From: Halomonas llamarensis
GTDB lineage: Bacteria > Pseudomonadota > Gammaproteobacteria > Pseudomonadales > Halomonadaceae
Reading direction: 5' to 3'
DNA length: 64,000 bases
NCBI RefSeq assembly: GCF_023555005.1
Contig: NZ_JAMJPJ010000006.1
Location: 1-64,000, forward strand
The notes under the pieces were generated by a model. The model was not told where the DNA came from and searched no databases. It saw only the letters and a list, made by a program, of their open reading frames with translations. Of this stretch, positions 58,816 to 64,000 are shown in pieces. The position numbers and the translations under genes were made by a program. The first letter of the stretch is position 1, and each line of letters opens with the position of its first letter.

Positions 58816-59625
58816 ATGTTGCCTGATGATGCCATTGCTGCGCGTGAACATGCCTATTCCCCTAGCCGCTGGGCTCGGGATTTTGAGGCAACGCTGGCTC
58901 GCCAGGCAGGGTGGGGGGAACGGCTAAGTCAGCGCCATCCGCCTAAACGTTTGGCCTATGGCGCCGGTCGTCTGGAAGGAATGAATCTTTTTATACCCCA
59001 AGGCGAGAAGCCCAGGCCGCTAATGGTGTTTCTGCATGGGGGTTACTGGCAGGAGTTAAATGCTTCCGCCGTCGATTTTATGGCCTCCCATTGGCTAGAG
59101 CAGGGCTGGGCCTTCGCCTCGATGGATTATCCTTTGGCGCCGGAGGCCTCAATGGAAGCGATGGTGGCAGCTTGCCGGCAAGGGGTAGAGATGTTGCGCC
59201 GTGAGTCAGCAGCGCTTGAGCTGAATGGGTGTTTTCATTTGGGTGGGCACAGCGCAGGGGCCCAGTTAGCCCTGATGAGCTGTCTGGGCGAGGAGCGATT
59301 AGATGGCATTGAATCACTCTTTCTGATCAGTGGTATCTACGATCTTCAGCCTCTGGTAGGCACCTATATCAACGAACCCCTGGAGCTGGACGCCGAACGA
59401 GCCGAGCGGCTTAGCCCCTTATACCAGACATTGCATGGGCTGCCGCCATTGCAATTAGTGCACGGTGAGTTGGACCCCCCCGCTTTTCGTGCGCAAGGCG
59501 AGGCACTGAAGGAGCGAGCAACGCAGGCGGGTGTGAGCGCAGAACTTTACACTCGGCCAGATTGCGATCACTTCGATATTCTTGAGTATTTAAATACCAG
59601 TTTCATGCATTTTAATCACCAATAG
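58816..59625 (+). CDS. Alpha/beta-hydrolase kynurenine formamidase
   Basis: A 269-residue alpha/beta-hydrolase with an HGGYW motif (VFLHGGYWQEL), the nucleophile elbow LGGHSAGAQLAL, and probable acid and His in VHGELDPPAF and DCDHFDIL. These match the eukaryote-like arylformamidase group. Placed between kynU and kynA, it should hydrolyse N-formylkynurenine to kynurenine. Many bacteria use an unrelated cyclase-type metal-dependent KynB for this step, so the enzyme type here is a replacement. The gene is coupled to kynU (one-base gap). Confidence 0.87.
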   Translation: MLPDDAIAAREHAYSPSRWARDFEATLARQAGWGERLSQRHPPKRLAYGAGRLEGMNLFIPQGEKPRPLMVFLHGGYWQELNASAVDFMASHWLEQGWAFASMDYPLAPEASMEAMVAACRQGVEMLRRESAALELNGCFHLGGHSAGAQLALMSCLGEERLDGIESLFLISGIYDLQPLVGTYINEPLELDAERAERLSPLYQTLHGLPPLQLVHGELDPPAFRAQGEALKERATQAGVSAELYTRPDCDHFDILEYLNTSFMHFNHQ

Positions 59626-59692
59626 CGTGGAAGTTTTTCCGTAACCCCATGACGGGTAGATAAAAGCGATAAATGTCTTAAAGGGAGTGGCT

Positions 59693-60553
59693 ATGAACGG
59701 TAATGATAAGAACAAGGCGAGCCAAAACGCATTGAACCTGGATGATGAGAAAAGCGTTCACTGGGACCAGGATATAAGCTATGGGCAATACCTGGAGCTG
59801 GAACCACTGCTGTCCTGTCAACGTCCCCGGTCAGAGGTTCACGATGAGATGCTGTTTGTCATTATCCATCAGGTCTCTGAATTATGGCTCAAACAGTGTC
59901 TTCATGAAGCCCATGCGGCTGCGAATAACATTATGGCCGACGAACTGCGACCAGCCCTCAAAATGTTGACGCGTGTCGCAAGAATTCAGGAGCAGATGAT
60001 CCAGGCTTGGGAAGTATTGGTTACCATGACACCGGCGGATTATATTGCCTTTCGCGATAGCCTTGGGCAAAGCTCAGGGTTCCAGTCTTACCAATACCGC
60101 GAACTGGAATTTCTTCTGGGTAATAAGCATCCAGGGCTAGTCGAAGTGCATCGTTCACACCCTAAGAACTATCAGCACCTGATGAATGTATTACATGCGC
60201 CAAGCCTTTATGACTCGTGCCTGAAGCTGCTTAATCGCCGTGGCTTCAATCTTCCCGACAACGTGGTTAACCGTGACTGGTCCGAGCCGTATATAGCCTC
60301 TCCCGAGGTTGAGGCTGTCTGGGCTGAAATCTATAGCGATACCAATCAGTATTGGGACCTCTATGAGCTGGCCGAGAAACTGATTGATACCGAATACAAT
60401 TTTCAGAAATGGCGTTTTAGTCATATGAAAACAGTGGAAAGAATTATTGGGTATAAAACAGGTACGGGAGGCACTGCGGGGGTTTCTTATCTTAAAAAAG
60501 CCTTGGATTTAAAGTTTTTTCCTGAACTTTGGTCAGTTAGAACCGCGATGTAG
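59693..60553 (+). CDS. kynA: KynA, tryptophan 2,3-dioxygenase
   Basis: Heme enzyme making N-formylkynurenine from L-tryptophan. The 286-residue protein carries FVIIHQVSELWLKQ (substrate and distal His region), SGFQSYQYRELEFLLGN and the proximal His in RFSHMKTVERIIGYKTGTGG (all at or below 20 residues), followed by GVSYLKKALDLKFFPELW. I use the ATG at 59693 with AAGGGAG upstream. It completes a three-gene route from tryptophan to anthranilate. Confidence 0.96.
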   Translation: MNGNDKNKASQNALNLDDEKSVHWDQDISYGQYLELEPLLSCQRPRSEVHDEMLFVIIHQVSELWLKQCLHEAHAAANNIMADELRPALKMLTRVARIQEQMIQAWEVLVTMTPADYIAFRDSLGQSSGFQSYQYRELEFLLGNKHPGLVEVHRSHPKNYQHLMNVLHAPSLYDSCLKLLNRRGFNLPDNVVNRDWSEPYIASPEVEAVWAEIYSDTNQYWDLYELAEKLIDTEYNFQKWRFSHMKTVERIIGYKTGTGGTAGVSYLKKALDLKFFPELWSVRTAM

Positions 60554-60768
60554 TTAACGATGACGGGGTCTTTTTTTGGCGTACCTGATTTCTCATAAGT
60601 GATGGAGGCGGCTGTTTAGGCCGTCCTCATAGTGGCAGAACCAATCAGGCTAATAAACTGCCAGCTTTAAGGTAAGCCTTCTCGAGAAGCGTGATTGATC
60701 TTCGTTAATAACAAAAATGACGACTCATGGTGATGCTTTACCATGCGATGGGCGACAGGATGATTACG

Positions 60769-61983
60769 ATGACAAATAAACCATCTATTTTTGGCGGTGC
60801 CAGTATCGTGGCAAGTGTCTGTGTCGGGGCAGGCATGCTCGGGTTGCCGACCGCTGGAGCGGGTGCCTGGATGCTATGGTCCGCATTGGCGTTGATTATC
60901 ACAATGCTTGTCATGACAGTATCGGGCTGGATGTTACTAGAAGCATTGAAAAATTATGAATATAGAGCGTCGTTCAGTACCGTTACGAAAGATTTGCTGG
61001 GAAATAAAGTAAATCTTGTTAATAACGTAATGGTTTATTTTGTCGGTGGGATTTTGCTTTACGCATATATAACATCGGCAGGGTTGATGATTGAGAAGGT
61101 GGTCAATGTAAGCAGTGAAGTGGCTTCCATTTTATTTGCGTTTGTTTTCTCAGCGTTTGTGCTTCACTCAACCCGGTCGGTTGATCGGGTATCAGTGATT
61201 CTCATCATTTTTATGATTTTGAGTTTTCTGTTTGGCGTGTTTGGTCTGACATTTAATGTTGATATGTCTAACCTTTTTAACGGATTTTCTCAAGAGTCTC
61301 ACTATTTCCCTTACGTTTTTGCCATGTTTCCTGTGGCACTGACATCCTTTGGATATCATCACTCAGTCGCCTCGTTGCGGTCTTACTATAAAAGTGAAGA
61401 CTTAGCCAAAAGGGCAATATTGATAGGCACATTAATAGCCTTATGCCTGTATGTTGTGTGGGTGTTTAGTGTGTATGGAAACTTGCCCCGTTATGAGTTT
61501 GGCCCCGTCATTTCTCAAGGCGGAGATGTAGACGTTCTGTTATCGAGTCTGGGAGGCGCGATAGAATCTGAGCGGGTATCCAACATCATCAGTATTTTTT
61601 CAGCAGCGGCTATTTTTTCGTCTTTCGTCGGTGTTGGCCTGGGCGTGTTTGATTTTATCGCTGATCTGCTTGGCTTTGAAAATAACCGTAAAGGCCGTAT
61701 GAAAACATGGGTGGCGACTTTTTTTCCGCCTCTTGTCTTGTCCTTATTCTTTCCTTTCGGTTTTTTAATCGCGATTGGTTATGCGGGCGCCGCTGCTACC
61801 GTTTGGACGTGTATCGTTCCTGCATTGCTGGCGAGAAAATCACGTGCTATGGCAACAGGTGAGGCAGGTTTTGTGGCACCGGGAGGGAGCAAGATGATTG
61901 TCCTGGTCGTTTTTTATGGTGTTGCTGTGGCTGTGTTGCACTTCATGGGCGTTCTAGGTTTATTGCCGCACCCTGGCCTCTGA
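60769..61983 (+). CDS. Aromatic amino-acid permease (Mtr/TnaB/TyrP family)
   Basis: A 404-residue transporter with about eleven helices. The N-terminal GGASIVASVCVGAGMLGLP is the helix 1 signature of the hydroxy/aromatic amino-acid permease family, and PVALTSFGYHHSVASL in helix 6 fits the tryptophan/tyrosine carriers. Several in-frame ATGs exist between 60727 and 60769; AGGA eight bases before 60769 decides the start. Codons are clearly AT-richer (many TTT, ATT, GTT) than in neighbouring genes, a sign of different origin. The kyn genes upstream make tryptophan import its likely role. Confidence 0.9.
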   Translation: MTNKPSIFGGASIVASVCVGAGMLGLPTAGAGAWMLWSALALIITMLVMTVSGWMLLEALKNYEYRASFSTVTKDLLGNKVNLVNNVMVYFVGGILLYAYITSAGLMIEKVVNVSSEVASILFAFVFSAFVLHSTRSVDRVSVILIIFMILSFLFGVFGLTFNVDMSNLFNGFSQESHYFPYVFAMFPVALTSFGYHHSVASLRSYYKSEDLAKRAILIGTLIALCLYVVWVFSVYGNLPRYEFGPVISQGGDVDVLLSSLGGAIESERVSNIISIFSAAAIFSSFVGVGLGVFDFIADLLGFENNRKGRMKTWVATFFPPLVLSLFFPFGFLIAIGYAGAAATVWTCIVPALLARKSRAMATGEAGFVAPGGSKMIVLVVFYGVAVAVLHFMGVLGLLPHPGL

Positions 61984-62026
61984 CAATGCGAAGCAGGCTC
62001 CCTGCTGAATACCTGACCTTAGATAG

Positions 62027-62066
62027 AAAAACGGGCGGGCCATTGAATGGCACCGCCCGTTTTTTT
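62027..62066 (+). terminator. Rho-independent terminator after the permease gene
   Basis: AAAAACGGGCGG and CCGCCCGTTTTT form a long stem, extended inward by GCCAT/ATGGC, with a T tail. It ends the kyn region transcript. Confidence 0.92.
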
Positions 62067-62109
62067 CAGTGAGAGATCGAGGTGCTTATATCACTGCCTG
62101 GCGCACCAT

Positions 62110-62135
62110 AAAAAAAGCCCCGACGGGTGCCGGGG
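62110..62135 (-). terminator. Terminator for the truncated receptor gene
   Basis: On the minus strand CCCCG and CGGGG pair around an eight-base loop and are followed by seven T residues, just downstream of the receptor remnant. Confidence 0.7.
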
Positions 62136-62180
62136 AAAAATGTCAGCATAAGGATCGAAATAATAGGCTAGCTTAAGCCG

Positions 62181-62822
62181 TTAGAACGCGTAGCGCGCCG
62201 ATAGCCATAGGCGGCGGCCTTCTTCGCTATTGGCGTAGCGATTTCCGTAGCTGGTTTGTGGCTTGCCCGAACGGTTGGTTGATGCGTAGCTTTGATAGTC
62301 GACGAAGTCTTTGTCGAACAAGTTATAAATCGTCGCGCTTACCATGAATTGCTCTGTGAATGCGTAATTACCACCGAGGTTGAATAGCGAGTAAGCGTTG
62401 AAATCACCTAAATCATCAAAGGAAGGTGCACCGCGTACACGCTCGCGGTTGCGGTAGCGCTCGCTGCGGTACTCTGCAGAGAACCAGGCATCTAGCTTGG
62501 CGGTCGCCTGCCAGCGTAGGGTAGCGTTAACGGCGTGCTCTGGTGTATCGGTGAGCGGCTCGCCTTTATTACCCCCGCTTTTCTGCTCGCTATCGGTGTA
62601 GGTGTAGTTGGCGTTCAAGCGCCAGTCCGGGGAGAACTGATAACCGGTTGAAATCTCCACCCCCTGGGTGATCGCTTCATCGATATTGATATCTTGATCG
62701 TATAACCCGTTAGGAATCAGCGGATCGTTCTCAACCAGAATATCGCCGCCTCGAGAGATTTTGTCGTCAAACTGGTTGTGGAACAGTGTCGCACTGGCGG
62801 TAAACCCTTGCTGGGAATCCTC
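62181..62822 (-). pseudogene. 5'-truncated TonB-dependent receptor (C-terminal third)
   Basis: The frame is open for 213 codons from just after a TAA at 62823-62825 (plus-strand coordinates) to the stop at 62181. The product reads as the end of a FepA-type barrel: ASATLFHNQFDDKISRGGD, DEAITQGVEISTGYQF, YTYTDSEQKSGGNKGEPLT, IYNLFDKDFVDY and the terminal ARYAF. Intact relatives have about 650 residues with signal peptide and plug, none of which is present. Upstream sequence is AT-rich and non-coding, so the missing part was deleted rather than shifted out of frame. It resembles the C-terminus of the receptor at 54.9 kb in both protein and DNA. Confidence 0.88.
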
Positions 62823-63020
62823 TTAAAGACGATGTTTATTAACTGATGATATTAGTTATCAAATGAGACGTGGATTCTAAAAATAAAAGTTCCCAAATAC
62901 GAGGTGATCCACAGAAGCGGTGTGTTGCACATTTTACAACGGCTGACTTGAGCATGTGATTTGAGAGCGTTGCGTAGTGCGGAACAGGGTATTCGCTGGA
63001 ATATGGATGCAAGCGTTTTT

Positions 63021-63036
63021 GATAATCGTTATTATC
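63021..63036. promoter_or_regulatory. Fur-box-like site upstream of the siderophore-binding protein gene
   Basis: GATAAT and ATTATC arms separated by CGTT, 30 bases before the start of the iron-transport gene. It is close to the Fur repeat (GATAAT hexamers) though with a spacer not quite canonical. The divergent receptor remnant would once have shared this region. Confidence 0.6.
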
Positions 63037-63065
63037 TTTGGCTGTTTTAATAGCGAGGACACCTT

Positions 63066-63992
63066 ATGCGGGCCGTAACGTTGCGCAGTGGCATTGTAGG
63101 ACTACTACTGAGTGGATGTTTGGTGAGCGCCGTCGAGGCGCGCACGCTCGATACCGCTTATGGCGAGGTAGACGTGACGGACACGCCTGAGCGTGTGGTC
63201 ACACTCTACGAGGGCGCGCTGGATGCTTCCCTGGCGGCTGGCGTAATGCCGCTAGGCGCGGTAACCACTCGCGGCGGCGATAACGTGGCCGAGTATATTG
63301 ACGCGCATTTAGGCGATAAGCGGCCTGCGATCATGGGCGTCGTACGCGAGATTAACCTTGAGGCAGTGCTTGAGCAGCGCCCGGATTTAATCTTAGCGCC
63401 CGCTCGGCTCACTCAAGCGCAGTATCAGCTGCTTTCGCGCATTGCACCCACCGTGGTGCCGCCCACCCAGCCAATGGCCCCGGATAACTGGAAGGACGAA
63501 GCTCGCCTGTACGGCGACGCGCTGAACCGTCTGGATGCCATTGAAGACGCGATTAACGCCGTTGACGAACGCGCCGCTGAGATCGCTGGCGCCCTGGAGG
63601 CTTCAGGCGTGGACGGCAATGCCTTTGTGGTGCGCTGGATGCCGGGCGGGCCGATGGTCATGTCGAAAAACCTGTTTGCCGCCGGGCTACTCACTCAAGT
63701 AGGCCTGACGGTAGAAGACGCTGGGCTAGTGGGCGAGCGCGGCGTGCATAGCGATGTGCTCAGCCTTGAAAACCTTTCCCAGGTGGATGGCGACTGGCTG
63801 TGTCTGGCCACGCTCAATGAAGACGGCCAGGAAGCCTTGGCATCGGCCAAGCAGAGCCGTGCTTTTATGCGGCTTGACGTGGTTCAGCGCGACCAAGTGG
63901 TGCCGGTAAACGGTCAGCTATGGACCAGCGCCAACGGCCCGCTGGCTGCCCTGGCGATTCTTGACGATGTCGAAGCTGCCCTGTTGCCGTGA
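63066..63992 (+). CDS. Iron-siderophore ABC transporter substrate-binding protein
   Basis: A 308-residue FecB/FatB-like periplasmic protein with a signal peptide (about 1-25, AVEA). The family pattern is VTDTPERVVTLYEGALDASLA, then INLEAVLEQRPDLILAPA, and a C-terminal helix-rich lobe with QLWTSANGPLAALAIL (long stretches cited in part). It delivers a ferric siderophore to a FecCD-type permease, which probably starts right at its stop codon. The Fur-like box upstream suggests iron control. Confidence 0.9.
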   Translation: MRAVTLRSGIVGLLLSGCLVSAVEARTLDTAYGEVDVTDTPERVVTLYEGALDASLAAGVMPLGAVTTRGGDNVAEYIDAHLGDKRPAIMGVVREINLEAVLEQRPDLILAPARLTQAQYQLLSRIAPTVVPPTQPMAPDNWKDEARLYGDALNRLDAIEDAINAVDERAAEIAGALEASGVDGNAFVVRWMPGGPMVMSKNLFAAGLLTQVGLTVEDAGLVGERGVHSDVLSLENLSQVDGDWLCLATLNEDGQEALASAKQSRAFMRLDVVQRDQVVPVNGQLWTSANGPLAALAILDDVEAALLP

Positions 63993-64000
63993 TGCCGATA
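63992..64000 (+). CDS. Start of the next gene, probably an ABC permease (cut by window edge)
   Basis: An ATG overlaps the stop of the siderophore-binding protein gene (TGATG) and reads M-P-I to the window end. Overlap of this type and the usual gene order suggest an iron-siderophore permease. Only three codons are visible. Confidence 0.35.

Overview
The window reads as chromosomal DNA of a moderately halophilic gammaproteobacterium, most like Halomonas and relatives (Halomonadaceae). This is inferred from gene content and order: ftsB-ispD-ispF-truD-surE-pcm-nlpD-rpoS, amgK-murU divergent from lptD, a single-domain SurA, a large compatible-solute uptake block, and acidic, GC-rich coding sequences. 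No tRNA, rRNA, CRISPR array, transposase or integrase was seen. About 85-90% of the window is ordinary conserved core; the accessory interest lies mainly at 1-6 kb and 46-64 kb.

Layout. 0-0.8 kb: the tail of an unrecognised gene and a secreted C39-type cysteine-protease-fold protein. 0.9-7.5 kb (minus strand): an aldehyde dehydrogenase, a 1455-residue hybrid histidine kinase fused to a c-di-GMP phosphodiesterase module, and the sugar-phosphate regulator HexR. 7.6-18.2 kb (plus): a DUF482 acyltransferase-like protein, then cell division (ftsB), isoprenoid synthesis (ispD, ispF), tRNA modification (truD), stress survival (surE, pcm, a DUF368 polyprenyl-phosphate transporter, nlpD, rpoS), alanine racemase and a lipid A-type acyltransferase. 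18.3-21.5 kb (minus): speD, an OsmC-family protein and the MurNAc-recycling pair murU/amgK. 21.5-36.5 kb: lptD-surA-pdxA-rsmA-apaG-apaH-cca, folK/folB opposed, plsY, tsaD opposed, then the macromolecular synthesis operon rpsU-dnaG-rpoD.

36.6-46.8 kb is a mixed region: an unknown membrane protein, serine deaminase, glutathione-dependent formaldehyde oxidation (frmA, fghA), mtgA, a stand-alone EAL phosphodiesterase, a DMT exporter, a DUF4168 secreted protein, and a cNMP/CBS/nucleotidyltransferase protein coupled to a DnaQ-like exonuclease. 46.9-52.4 kb (minus) is an osmoprotection block: an OpuA/ProU-type glycine-betaine ABC transporter whose ATPase has CBS domains, a UspA protein and a BCCT betaine carrier. 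Terminators, hairpins and unusual short tandem repeats punctuate it.

52.8-62 kb holds an AEC transporter with a LysR regulator, a TonB-dependent siderophore receptor, and a tryptophan-catabolic set: an Lrp-type regulator (probable KynR) divergent from kynureninase, an alpha/beta-hydrolase formamidase, tryptophan 2,3-dioxygenase and an aromatic amino-acid permease. Together these would convert imported tryptophan to anthranilate. A perfect 25-bp palindrome between regulator and kynU is the likely operator. 62.1-64 kb holds a 5'-truncated second TonB receptor (pseudogene) divergent from a siderophore-binding ABC protein with a Fur-box-like site.

No wholly novel system is evident. The strongest leads are the hybrid kinase/EAL protein with a degenerate GGDEF, the kynurenine island flanked by an intact and a broken paralogous receptor, the one-parvulin SurA, and the repeats around the betaine transport genes.
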